From Lewinellaceae bacterium (GTDB lineage Bacteria > Bacteroidota > Bacteroidia > Chitinophagales > Saprospiraceae): a stretch of 64,000 nucleotides of DNA. Positions 14,806-22,672 of the stretch are shown one piece after another. The notes under the pieces were generated by a model. It was given only the letters and a program-made list of their open reading frames with translations, ran no database searches and was not told where the DNA came from. The DNA lies in the NCBI GenBank assembly GCA_020636375.1, contig JACJXZ010000010.1, positions 310,001 through 374,000 on the forward strand, written 5' to 3'. The position numbers and the translations under genes are program-made. The stretch's first letter is position 1, and each line of letters starts with the position of its first letter.

Positions 14806-15012
14806 ATGCCCGCATGTATGTGTTTAGTGCCAGGCCAGGTGACATCTTCCGCCTTTTCACTGAACCTTGGCTTATGCCACTATCGTTTAAAGGCGGAAGG
14901 TGTCATCTGGCAAGATGGCTGACCGCGATGAGATTACACCTTTTTGCCCCTCAATCGCCAACAACAAGGAGCAAAAAGATGTCACCTCATCGCTAAACAC
15001 ATACCTCTGCAT
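14806..15012. repeat. Composite nested palindrome including repeat family 2, copy 2
   Basis: An outer imperfect arm pair (GCATGTATGTGTTTAG near 14812-14827 and CTAAACACATAC near 14993-15004) encloses two inner parts. The first is a hairpin with 21-bp arms at 14835-14855 and 14889-14909, with two G-T-type mismatches. The second, 14922-14996, is the reverse complement of the family 2 repeat at 5320-5416, without its 23-nt insert. Confidence 0.75.
14922..14996 (-). repeat. Dispersed repeat family 2, copy 2 (no insert)
   Basis: Read on the minus strand this segment starts TTAGCGATGAGGTGACATCT and ends GTAATCTCATCGCGG, matching 5320-5416 except for scattered substitutions and the missing 23-nt hairpin. 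Confidence 0.8.
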
Positions 15013-15149
15013 GTTTCTTGCCGCGTTTGCGCAAGATCTAACTTGAAAGAGAACTAACCAATAACCCTGTCCGGCTCTGCCGCCGGCAATAACCTCTCCC
15101 AGTCCTGGCCCGGCAATAACCAATAACCCCTAATAACCTCCTAACCACC

Positions 15150-17132
15150 TTACTGTTCCGGTTCCGGCTCGCCGAGCCCCCACTTGAGGGCGATATTGGA
15201 ATCCCGGGAGGAGACCCGAATGTATCCCTGCATTTCCTGGTGCAGCGCGGAGCAGAAGTCCGTGCAGTAGAAAGGATAGACCCCTTCTTTTTTCGGTTCC
15301 CAGAGCAGGGTTTCGGTCTGTCCCGGCATGATGAGCAGTTCGGCGTTGTTGGCGCCCATGACGGCCAGGCCGTGCGGCACGTCCCAGTCCTGTTCCAGGT
15401 TGGTGACGTGGAAGTAGACCTTGTCGCCCACCTTGATGCCCTCGATGTTGTCGGGGGCGAAGTGGCTGCGGATGGTCGTCATGTAGACGTGGACGATGTT
15501 GCCCTCGCGTTCTACGCGGGCATCCTTTTCACCCATGGCGCGGTAGGGGTGCTCGTTCTCTTCGATTGGATAAAACTTCTTCGACTTCGGCATGACGCGG
15601 CTGGCGGAAATGCCCTGCGCGTAGTGCGGCTCGCCAATGGTTGGAAAGTCGAGCAGCAGCTTCATCTTTTCACCGGAGATGTCATAGAGATAAGAAGAAT
15701 GGTTAAGCTCCGGGCCGGTGGGCAGGTAGCGGTCCTTGGTGATCTTGTTCATAGCAACCATGTATTTGCCTTCCGGCTTGCGGGAGTCGCCGCCCGGGAT
15801 CATCAGGTGGCCGACGGAGTAGTAGCAGGGTACCCTGTCCACTACTTCCCAGGTGCCTACTTTCCACTTCACGATCTCTGAAGATATGAAAAATGTGGTA
15901 TAAGCGTTGCCTTTGGCGTCGAATTCGGTATGTAAAGGCCCCAGGCCGGGCTCCTTGACCACGCCGGCGACGACCTCTTCAAACTTCAGGACGGGGATGC
16001 CGGCGATCTCGGTATCGTAGGCTTTTGCCTCGATGGCCTTCAGCATCTTGCTGAAGGAGTGTACCGTCAGGTCGGCCGACAGCTTGCCATTGCCGACGAT
16101 GTATTCGCCGGTCGGGTCGACGTCCACGCCGTGCGGCGATTTGGGCGTCGGCAGGAAGTAGACCAGCCCCGGGCATTCGGACGGGAGCAGCACCTTCACC
16201 TTGTCTTTCATGGTAGAAGTGGCCGTGTGGGTCTTGTCGCTGTAAACGTTATGCGCGTACTGGGCCGGCACTTCCTGGAATTTACCCTGCTGAATATATT
16301 CTTCGGCCTTTTTCCAGTTGACGGCAGCGATGAAATCCTTGTCGTGCTGCGAAGCGTTGACTTCCAGCAGGGTATTCTTTTCCTCGGTATTATAAGAGGT
16401 GAAAAATGTCCAGCCGTGGGACGCTCCCTTGCCGGAGTGTGCCAGGTCGTAGTCGAACGCGGGCAGCAGCACCTGGAAGGCGATATCCATTTCGCCTTCC
16501 GGGCCTACTTTTATAAAGGTGAGCATGCCTTTAAAATTCTCGGCATAGCTGTCGATGGCCACGTCTTTTTGCGGGTAAGGGACCCCGAAACGGGTGCCGG
16601 CTACCACGTATTCCGTATTTTCCGTAGTAAAGGGTGAGCTGTGGTTGCCGCCGCTGTTGGGGATTTCGATGATCTCTGCCGTTTCGAAGGTCGTCAGGTC
16701 GATGCGGGCGATGCGGGGGGTGTTGTTGCCGTTGATGAACACCCAGCGCCCGTCGGTTTCGCCGTTGGTCTGGGAAATCTCCGGGTGGTGGGCGTCATCC
16801 CAGGGCACGAAACCGTGGGAGGTTTGCAGCAATGGCTTGGTCTCTTCATTGAACCCATAACCCTTTTCTCCGTCCACGGAAAATACCGGGATGACTTTCA
16901 GCAGGCGGCCGGAAGGGAGGCCGTAAACGCTGAGCTGGCCGCTGAAGCCGCCGGAGAAGAAGCCGTAGAATTCGTCGTACTCGCCGGGAGCGACGTACAC
17001 CTGGGAGGCGACATCGTCGGCCAGGGCACCGCCCTGGTTGGCGCCGCCCGGTTGGCTACAGCTGAAAAAAGCCAACCCCAGCCCTGCCAGCAGGAACATC
17101 GGTAAGGAGTGAATGCCTATAGGAGTTTTCAT
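15150..17132 (-). CDS. nosZ: Nitrous-oxide reductase, clade II (Sec/lipoprotein type)
   Basis: The 660-residue enzyme reduces N2O to N2 with the CuZ and CuA centres. The C-terminal cupredoxin domain carries the CuA motif CTDFCSALHQEM (C-x3-C-x3-H-x2-M). The beta-propeller has the DDAHHPE histidine pair expected for CuZ. Instead of a Tat signal it has a short Sec-type lipoprotein signal (LAFFSC, Cys25), the hallmark of clade II (atypical) NosZ found in Bacteroidota. It is the first gene of the minus-strand nos string and is divergent from an Rrf2 regulator across a 354-bp AT-rich region. The protein is probably anchored in the periplasmic face of a membrane and receives electrons from a c-type cytochrome. 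Very secure call. Confidence 0.97.
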   Translation of the reverse strand: MKTPIGIHSLPMFLLAGLGLAFFSCSQPGGANQGGALADDVASQVYVAPGEYDEFYGFFSGGFSGQLSVYGLPSGRLLKVIPVFSVDGEKGYGFNEETKPLLQTSHGFVPWDDAHHPEISQTNGETDGRWVFINGNNTPRIARIDLTTFETAEIIEIPNSGGNHSSPFTTENTEYVVAGTRFGVPYPQKDVAIDSYAENFKGMLTFIKVGPEGEMDIAFQVLLPAFDYDLAHSGKGASHGWTFFTSYNTEEKNTLLEVNASQHDKDFIAAVNWKKAEEYIQQGKFQEVPAQYAHNVYSDKTHTATSTMKDKVKVLLPSECPGLVYFLPTPKSPHGVDVDPTGEYIVGNGKLSADLTVHSFSKMLKAIEAKAYDTEIAGIPVLKFEEVVAGVVKEPGLGPLHTEFDAKGNAYTTFFISSEIVKWKVGTWEVVDRVPCYYSVGHLMIPGGDSRKPEGKYMVAMNKITKDRYLPTGPELNHSSYLYDISGEKMKLLLDFPTIGEPHYAQGISASRVMPKSKKFYPIEENEHPYRAMGEKDARVEREGNIVHVYMTTIRSHFAPDNIEGIKVGDKVYFHVTNLEQDWDVPHGLAVMGANNAELLIMPGQTETLLWEPKKEGVYPFYCTDFCSALHQEMQGYIRVSSRDSNIALKWGLGEPEPEQ

Positions 17133-17486
17133 AAGTGAATGAATTTTGTTTGCGATGATTAATGTTTATGATGCTGGTTCCAAACAATAATAAGGATAAA
17201 AAGACTTTTTTATCTTTTATGCAAAGAAAACAAGTCGTCATTTCTTGTACAATGACTTTTGTCACCCCTTGTGTATCAGAGGAGGAATTTGTTATTCAAA
17301 ATGCTGTTTATCAATTTTTTAAAACTTATTTTTTGGTTTTGATGAGTGGGAAAAATATTTTTGAAAAGGACAGGGAGGAAATAAATAAAAGATTTTTTTG
17401 TCTTTTATTATTTTTTACCATAACTTGCGCAAAAATTGGCCTTTCCGGACAGCACGGCGCTTTTCCGGGAAACAAAAAAACAGCCT
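17133..17486. promoter_or_regulatory. Divergent nosZ / Rrf2 control region
   Basis: This 354-bp region is far more AT-rich than its surroundings and separates nosZ from the divergent Rrf2 gene. It contains TGAC-TTTT-GTCA (17253-17264), a Crp/Fnr-like palindrome, overlapping a second inverted repeat GTCATT-N8-AATGAC (17237-17256). Either could be an operator for an Fnr-type or Rrf2-type regulator of nitrous-oxide respiration. No perfect TAnnTTTG box was found on either strand. Confidence 0.5.
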
Positions 17487-17912
17487 ATGTTTTCCCAGGC
17501 GTGTAAATATGCAATACGAGCGGTCCTTTACCTGGCGGTTCACGCCAGCGCAGGGAAAAAAGTCGGCGTGAAGGATATCGCCGCCGCATTGGACGTGCCG
17601 AAGTACTTCCTGGCGAAGATCCTGCAGCAATTGTCGCGCAACAACCTGATCTCTTCCACCAAGGGGCCGAGCGGAGGTTTTTACCTCAGCGAGAAGAACC
17701 TGGAAGCCACTTTGAAAGAAGTGGTGGAATGTATCGACGGGCCGGACGTGTTCAACGCCTGCATCCTGGGCCTGCCGGTGTGTTCTTCGGAGAATCCCTG
17801 CCCGTTGCACATTCAGGCGTTCGCCTACCGGGAAGGCCTGCACTATCAGCTGAAACACCAGGCCATTGGCGACCTGGCCAAACGGATTGAACGGGAAGAA
17901 CAGAAGATATAA
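17487..17912 (+). CDS. Rrf2-family [Fe-S] transcriptional regulator (NsrR/IscR-like)
   Basis: From ATG 17487 the protein is 141 residues; an in-frame TTG at 17436 would add a non-conserved extension. It has the Rrf2 winged helix (SQACKYAIRAVLYLA to SSTKGPSGGFYLS) and three cysteines, Cys92, Cys99 and Cys105, spaced C-x6-C-x5-C as in cluster-binding Rrf2 proteins such as NsrR and IscR. An Rrf2 protein divergent from nosZ and near ric suggests NO- or redox-responsive control of the nos genes. Whether it senses NO (NsrR-like) or Fe-S status (IscR-like) cannot be decided from sequence. It is followed 63 bp later by a cytochrome c gene on the same strand. Confidence 0.88.
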   Translation: MFSQACKYAIRAVLYLAVHASAGKKVGVKDIAAALDVPKYFLAKILQQLSRNNLISSTKGPSGGFYLSEKNLEATLKEVVECIDGPDVFNACILGLPVCSSENPCPLHIQAFAYREGLHYQLKHQAIGDLAKRIEREEQKI

Positions 17913-17975
17913 CTACAAAAGCGGGTTCCAAGCAATAGTATTTCTTAAAGTTTCTCAACTTGTTAAACCACAATC

Positions 17976-18455
17976 ATGAAACGATTATCAGTATTTCTCG
18001 CTTTTGTTTTAGCCATCTTCGCTTATGCCTGCGGCGGTTCCGGAGATACTTCCTCTGCCGGTAAGCCGGCGCCCAAAAGCATGATCGACGACCCGGTGGC
18101 GGATGACGGCAAGGGCGTCGGCGAGATCAAAGAGGTGTCGCTCAACAGCCCGCTCAAGCCTGGAATGGTGGAAAAAGGCAAAGCCATTTATGAAATGAAA
18201 TGCGCCGCCTGCCACAAGCTTAGCGATCAGCGGGTCGTGGGCCCGGGCTGGAAAGGCGTCACCGAGCGCCGCAAGCCGGAGTGGATTATGAACATGACCA
18301 CCAACGTCGACATCATGCTGGAGAAAGACCCGGCGGCGCAGGCCCTGCTCAAGGAGTGCCTCGTACGCATGCCCAACCAGAACCTCTCCATCGGCGACGC
18401 CCGCGACGTGCTGGAGTTCATGTACGCCAACGACGGCCACGAGGTGGGGAATTAG
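17976..18455 (+). CDS. c-type cytochrome lipoprotein
   Basis: The 159-residue product has a lipoprotein signal with FAYAC (Cys19), a linker, and one heme-binding motif CAACH (residues 76-80). It also has a likely axial Met in CLVRMPNQNLS, so it is a class I monoheme cytochrome c. Residues VGPGWKGVTERR after the heme match the small cytochrome c domain pattern. Located between an Rrf2 regulator and a heme-copper-oxidase-like gene, opposite nosZ, it is a good candidate for the direct electron donor to NosZ on the periplasmic side. The donor role is inferred from context. Confidence 0.9.
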   Translation: MKRLSVFLAFVLAIFAYACGGSGDTSSAGKPAPKSMIDDPVADDGKGVGEIKEVSLNSPLKPGMVEKGKAIYEMKCAACHKLSDQRVVGPGWKGVTERRKPEWIMNMTTNVDIMLEKDPAAQALLKECLVRMPNQNLSIGDARDVLEFMYANDGHEVGN

Positions 18456-18459
18456 GTTC

Positions 18460-18558
18460 GTTGTGGATTATCCCCGGAGCGGGCTGACGGGAAATGCTCC
18501 TGGCTTTTCCTCAGGCGAAGTTCCCGTCGTCCGTTCTTTGGCAAGGATAATCCACAAC
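18460..18558. repeat. Nested palindrome between the cytochrome and membrane-protein genes
   Basis: Perfect 14-bp arms GTTGTGGATTATCC (18460-18473) and GGATAATCCACAAC (18545-18558) enclose a second pair GACGGGAA / TTCCCGTC (18486-18493 and 18521-18528). There is no T-run of terminator type directly after the right arm. Confidence 0.8.
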
Positions 18559-18602
18559 TCCTTTGCCCCTGAAATTCGTCTGTAAACTAAAAAACTGTTA
18601 CC

Positions 18603-19970
18603 ATGCCCAAAGTGTGGTTTCGCGTCGCATTGGTCAACCTCCTTATTGCTGCTACCATGGGGGTAATATTGCGGTATGCTTTTGTGGAGGAGCTAACCTG
18701 GTTAAAGTTCCGGTTCTTTCTGCACGGGCACTCCCACGTGGCGATGCTGGGATGGGCATATCTGGCGCTCTATGCTCTGCTGATGAGCGGCTTCCTGCCG
18801 CAGGAACAGCAACGCTCCAGATTTTATCGCGACGTATTCCTGCTCAGCCAGGCGGCCGTGATCGGCATGCTCATCGCCTTCCCCGTTCAGGGGTACGCTG
18901 CCTGGTCCATCGCCTTTTCTACGCTGCACGTGCTGGCGTCCTATGCTTTTGCCTGGCGCTTCTGGAAGGACATTCGCGGGCAGTGCGGCCTGCCGGTATT
19001 GTTTGTCCGGGCGGCACTTCTGTTCATGTTGTTTTCCACCCTCGCGTTATGGGCCATGATCCCCATTATGATCTTTGGGTACCAGCAGAAAATCATCTAC
19101 TACCTGACTGTGCAGTTTTACCTTCACTTCCAGTTCAACGGCTGGTTTACCTTCGCTGTGCTGGGGTTGTTCTTTCAGCTGCTGAAAAACCGCAACATTC
19201 CGGGCTTTGGAAGGGCTGATGCGGAAGCCGGAAATGGGAAGCCGGAAATGGGAAGCCGGAAACCGGAGGGGCGCAGGCAACGAACGACAAACACCCGCTT
19301 TCTGCCCCGTCTTCGCTATCGCTCTTCCGGGCAAGCTTCCGCTTTCCGCCTTCCGCCTTCCGCTTTCGCACCTCGCCTCGCCCGCCCCTTTTTCTGGCTG
19401 CTCCTGGTTTCCTCCTTTTTTACCTATGCTTTGGCAGTGGCCTGGTCGGAGCCTCTGCCCGCCGTTTTTGCCGCCAACAGCCTGGGGGTGACGCTGCAAC
19501 TGGCCGCTATGGTTTTCTTCGCCCTCCTGGTGGTCAATGCACATAAGGATTTGCACCAACAACTGGGCGGCTGGGGCTTCCTGCTGGTCAAGATCGCCTT
19601 TGCCTGCTTCGCGCTAAAGGTATTGATGCAGGCAGCGGTGGTGATCCCCCACATTGCCACGGTAGCCTACACCATCCGCAACTTCGTCATCGGCTTTATC
19701 CATCTGGTGTTGCTGGGCGTGATCACCCAGTTCATCCTGGGCTATGCCACTCTCAACGGAGTGCTGAGCGTGCGCTCCCGGCTTTCCAGGCTGGGGATGG
19801 GCCTGCTGCTGGCGGGCTTCTTCGGCAGCGAGCTGCTGCTCTTCCTGCAGGGGACGATGTTCTGGGGTGCGAAGGGTTTCCTGCCGTATTACTACGAGGG
19901 ATTGTTTGGAATCTCGCTGCTGATGCCGGCGGGAATAGTGAGCCTGTTGGCGGGCGAGGCGAAAAGGTGA
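18603..19970 (+). CDS. Polytopic heme-copper-oxidase-subunit-I-like membrane protein
   Basis: The 455-residue protein has about 11-12 transmembrane helices and several helix-embedded histidines: FFLHGHSHVAMLGW (near residue 40), STLHVLASY, YLHFQFNGW and FIGFIHLVLLG. This is reminiscent of the cytochrome c oxidase subunit I / NorB / NnrS type fold. A closer family name is not certain. It follows the Rrf2 and cytochrome genes, so a role in nitrogen-oxide respiration or heme/copper handling is plausible. Residues of about 203-262 are a positively charged, low-complexity insertion encoded by repeat-like DNA (19213-19380) that lies between two helices and keeps the reading frame. Confidence 0.65.
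   Translation: MPKVWFRVALVNLLIAATMGVILRYAFVEELTWLKFRFFLHGHSHVAMLGWAYLALYALLMSGFLPQEQQRSRFYRDVFLLSQAAVIGMLIAFPVQGYAAWSIAFSTLHVLASYAFAWRFWKDIRGQCGLPVLFVRAALLFMLFSTLALWAMIPIMIFGYQQKIIYYLTVQFYLHFQFNGWFTFAVLGLFFQLLKNRNIPGFGRADAEAGNGKPEMGSRKPEGRRQRTTNTRFLPRLRYRSSGQASAFRLPPSAFAPRLARPFFWLLLVSSFFTYALAVAWSEPLPAVFAANSLGVTLQLAAMVFFALLVVNAHKDLHQQLGGWGFLLVKIAFACFALKVLMQAAVVIPHIATVAYTIRNFVIGFIHLVLLGVITQFILGYATLNGVLSVRSRLSRLGMGLLLAGFFGSELLLFLQGTMFWGAKGFLPYYYEGLFGISLLMPAGIVSLLAGEAKR
19213..19380 (+). repeat. Purine/pyrimidine-rich repeat block inserted in frame in the membrane-protein gene
   Basis: The left side has three GGAAGCCGGAAATGGGAAGCC-like units; the right side has CTTCCGCTTTCCGCCTTCCGCC-like units that are their approximate complement. 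Similar AAGGCGGAAGGCGGAA strings occur after the pseudogene near 59510. The block is a likely secondary insertion. Confidence 0.6.
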
Positions 19971-20137
19971 GGTCGGGCTTGTTAATTTAACTTGAGTTCG
20001 GGATTAGCAGTCTTGACGATCAATTATTTTGGTCAGTTGCTTGTTGTTAGTTGATTGTTCCCGCGAACCGACAACGGACAACAAACAACCGTCAACTTGT
20101 TCAACATCAGCCTCTGTCCTCCTCAACCCCGCTATAA

Positions 20138-21355
20138 TCATTCATTCTGCCGCACCTTCAGGCCATACCCTTTGAGGATTTTCCGCGCCACCGAAGCCTT
20201 ATGCGCTTCATCCGGCCCGTCGTAGATGCGGGCGCCCCGTTCTTCGCGGTAGAAATAGGAGAGGATGGTATCGTCGGTGATGCCCAGGGCGCCATGCACC
20301 TGCAGGGCCCGGTCGATGGCTTGTTGCAGGACGCCGGCGACGAAGAACTTGATGGTGGAAATATCTGTGCTGGCGGCGCGTTGCCCTTCCTTTTCCATTT
20401 TAAGGGCGGCATGGAGCACCATATAGCGGGCGGCGTCGATCTGGGCCCGGCATTCGGCGATCCAGGCCTGTATCATTTGTTGTTGTCCGAGCATCCTGCC
20501 GCCGCCGATCTCCCGGGTGGCGGCACGGCGGCACATCATGTCGAAGGCCCGCTCGCAGATGCCGATCCACCGCATGCAGTGGTGGATGCGGCCGGGGCCG
20601 AGGCGCTGCTGCGCCAGCCGGAAGCCTTCCCCTTCTGCTCCCAGCCGGTTTGTTTTGGGGACGCGCACCTCGGTCAGGCGGATTTCGGCGTGGCTGTGCC
20701 ACCCTTCGCCGGCATGGCCCATGACCGGTATATTGCGCACCAGCTCGAAACCCGGCGCGTCCGTCGGCACGATGATCATGCTGGCCCGCTGGTAAGGGTT
20801 GCCGGCATCCGGGTTGGTGACGGCCATGACGATGGAGAAGGCGGCGCCGTCGGCCGACGAGGTGAACCACTTGTGGCCATTGATGAGGTAATCCTCCCCG
20901 TCGCCGACGGCAGTGGTGCCCATGCGCACCGGGTTGGATCCGGCGTAGGCAGGCTCCGTCATGGCAAAACAGGAGCGGATGTCTCCGGCGAGCAAGGGGT
21001 GGAGATACCGCTGTTGGATATCCGGCGAGCCGTATTCGAGCAACAGCTCCGTATTTCCGGCATCCGGTGCCTGGCAGTTGAACGCCAGGTGGCCAAAAGG
21101 GGTCGTTCCCAGCAGCTCGCTGAGCTGGCCGAATTCGGACAGGCTAAGGCCGGCCCCGCCGTGCCCTGCCGGCAAGTGGGGGTTCCAGGCACCGGTAGCC
21201 CGGGCTTTCTTCCGGAGAGCGCGGATCTCAGATTCTACCCCCCGGAAAGAGGCCTGCAACCACCGCAGCTCGTTGGGATAAATCTCCGTTTCCAGGAATT
21301 CCTTTACGGCAGCCTGCAATTTCCTGAGCAGGGGAGTGGCGAATGCTTCAACCAT
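20138..21355 (-). CDS. Acyl-CoA dehydrogenase (ACAD10/11-like)
   Basis: The 405-residue flavoenzyme has the normal acyl-CoA dehydrogenase domain order: helical N-terminus, FAD-binding middle with CFAMTEPAYAGSNP and WFTSSADGA, and C-terminal helices with QVHGALGITDD. The C-terminal RIYDGPDEAHKASVAR segment places an Asp where medium-chain enzymes have the catalytic Glu, as in the ACAD10/11 branch. It should catalyse FAD-dependent alpha,beta-dehydrogenation of an acyl-CoA; chain length is unknown. It is last in a minus-strand string with the HD/PycTM protein 21 bp upstream, though a functional link is not obvious. The call is secure at family level. Confidence 0.92.
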   Translation of the reverse strand: MVEAFATPLLRKLQAAVKEFLETEIYPNELRWLQASFRGVESEIRALRKKARATGAWNPHLPAGHGGAGLSLSEFGQLSELLGTTPFGHLAFNCQAPDAGNTELLLEYGSPDIQQRYLHPLLAGDIRSCFAMTEPAYAGSNPVRMGTTAVGDGEDYLINGHKWFTSSADGAAFSIVMAVTNPDAGNPYQRASMIIVPTDAPGFELVRNIPVMGHAGEGWHSHAEIRLTEVRVPKTNRLGAEGEGFRLAQQRLGPGRIHHCMRWIGICERAFDMMCRRAATREIGGGRMLGQQQMIQAWIAECRAQIDAARYMVLHAALKMEKEGQRAASTDISTIKFFVAGVLQQAIDRALQVHGALGITDDTILSYFYREERGARIYDGPDEAHKASVARKILKGYGLKVRQNE

Positions 21356-21376
21356 GGTTAGTTTGTTTTACCGGGA

Positions 21377-22594
21377 TCAGGCAAACAAGGCGATCAGGAA
21401 GGTCCCGACTGTTACAATGAAACCGGCCATGAAGATATTATAGGAAATAGACAAGTAGCGGTACTTCTTGTCCAGGACTTTTCCGAGGTAGTACAGGTCC
21501 CGGACCATATTGCCGTAGAGCAAGCTGCTGTCATTGAAAACATCTTCCATCGCCTCCTCGAACTGGTCGAGGCTCAGGGTGACGAAGTTGCCGAAGAAAG
21601 CCACATTGCGCCGCACTTCCTCCATCGGGGCACCTTCCCGGTTGAGCATGGTGACTTTGGGGCGGGCGGAGAGGACGGCAAAAATGAGGCTGGCCAGGCC
21701 GGTGACCAGAAAGATGACGACAGGCAGTAAGATTTGCGGGTTGTTCTCTCCGATATTGCGATAAGAGAGGAAGGTGATGAGTACACTGATCAGGATGGCG
21801 TTGACGCTGATCATGATATTGGCCTTGTTGTCGGCGATGGCGCTCAGGTTGATGTGATTCCGGTAGTTGGACCGGAAGAAAGTCTGTATGCCCCGTGCCG
21901 GCACTTTTTGCTCTATGCCTCCCAGCCGGTTATCCCAGCCTCCTTTCTTGTCCTGTTGTTTTTCCACCAGCTTTCGGCAGTTGTGGATGGCCTGGGCCAG
22001 GAGGGGTTGAAAGTGAGTCTGGGCGTAGTGCGTGTGCAGCTTGACCCGCAGCAGTTCTTCCAGGAGTATCCTGGCCCACTCCGTTTTGTCGTATTTTTCC
22101 CCGAGCAGGAACTCTCGTTCCAGGCGGAGCAGGGGCAGCCCCGTTTCGGGTTCCTGCAGGTAGGTGGCAGCTTGCGCGGCGTCGCTCAGCATCCATGCGG
22201 CTTCTCCGGAGGCAGGCAGGCCTTCTGCAACAACATGGATGCAGTGCAATACGACTTCCTGTTGTTCTTTTGGATAGCCGGCCTCTTTAAAGAACTGCCG
22301 GGCGAACTCGGCGCTGAAGTGGCCCGGCTCGCGGTAGTCGTATAAATATCCGGTGGGGAACAACCAGGCAGCCAGCAGGGCATGCTTCCGGGCTTCCCCG
22401 CCGGCGTTTTCCCCTTCGGCGATTTCCTGAACGCGGCTGGCCACCGCATTGGCAAAAGCATAGTTGTGGACGAGCAGGCGCCCGTCCTGCCGCTGCCCGA
22501 ACAGCCGCAGGACAAAAGCCCGGGCCTGTCCGATGATGGCCGTTTCTTCCGGCTGGGCGCCCCGCCCTTCTGTTTCCTTCATCTTCTCTGACAT
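21377..22594 (-). CDS. Degenerate-HD protein with C-terminal PycTM (DUF5706) membrane domain
   Basis: The 405-residue protein has an HD-phosphohydrolase-like N-terminal domain (about 20-200) and a C-terminal membrane domain with three hydrophobic helices. The membrane part starts with the conserved segment IADNKANIMISVNAILISVL and resembles the Pycsar effector family PycTM/DUF5706. In the HD domain His43, His71 and Asp138 are recognisable, but the HD dyad itself reads Phe79-Pro80 (AAWLFPTGY where AAWLHDxGY is expected), so hydrolase activity is doubtful. HD-PycTM fusions are widespread in Bacteroidota chromosomes and may be nucleotide-signalling or stress membrane effectors. No Pycsar cyclase is adjacent. 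Domain call is good; function unknown. Confidence 0.75.
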   Translation of the reverse strand: MSEKMKETEGRGAQPEETAIIGQARAFVLRLFGQRQDGRLLVHNYAFANAVASRVQEIAEGENAGGEARKHALLAAWLFPTGYLYDYREPGHFSAEFARQFFKEAGYPKEQQEVVLHCIHVVAEGLPASGEAAWMLSDAAQAATYLQEPETGLPLLRLEREFLLGEKYDKTEWARILLEELLRVKLHTHYAQTHFQPLLAQAIHNCRKLVEKQQDKKGGWDNRLGGIEQKVPARGIQTFFRSNYRNHINLSAIADNKANIMISVNAILISVLITFLSYRNIGENNPQILLPVVIFLVTGLASLIFAVLSARPKVTMLNREGAPMEEVRRNVAFFGNFVTLSLDQFEEAMEDVFNDSSLLYGNMVRDLYYLGKVLDKKYRYLSISYNIFMAGFIVTVGTFLIALFA

Positions 22595-22672
22595 ATGGGA
22601 GTAATATACGAAAATTCGGAATTCACTGTTTCATGGTTTTACAGCTTCCGTGTACCCCGGAGGCCATGCCCC

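Larger units (their letters stand above)
14715..15149. other. 435-bp repeat-filled gap between nosZ and the next nos gene
   Basis: This non-coding stretch interrupts the minus-strand nos gene string. Most of it is the composite palindrome at 14806-15012. Sequence between 15050 and 15149 contains direct repeats of the type CCAATAACC / CAATAACC, four times before the nosZ stop. No open frame looks real. Confidence 0.65.
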
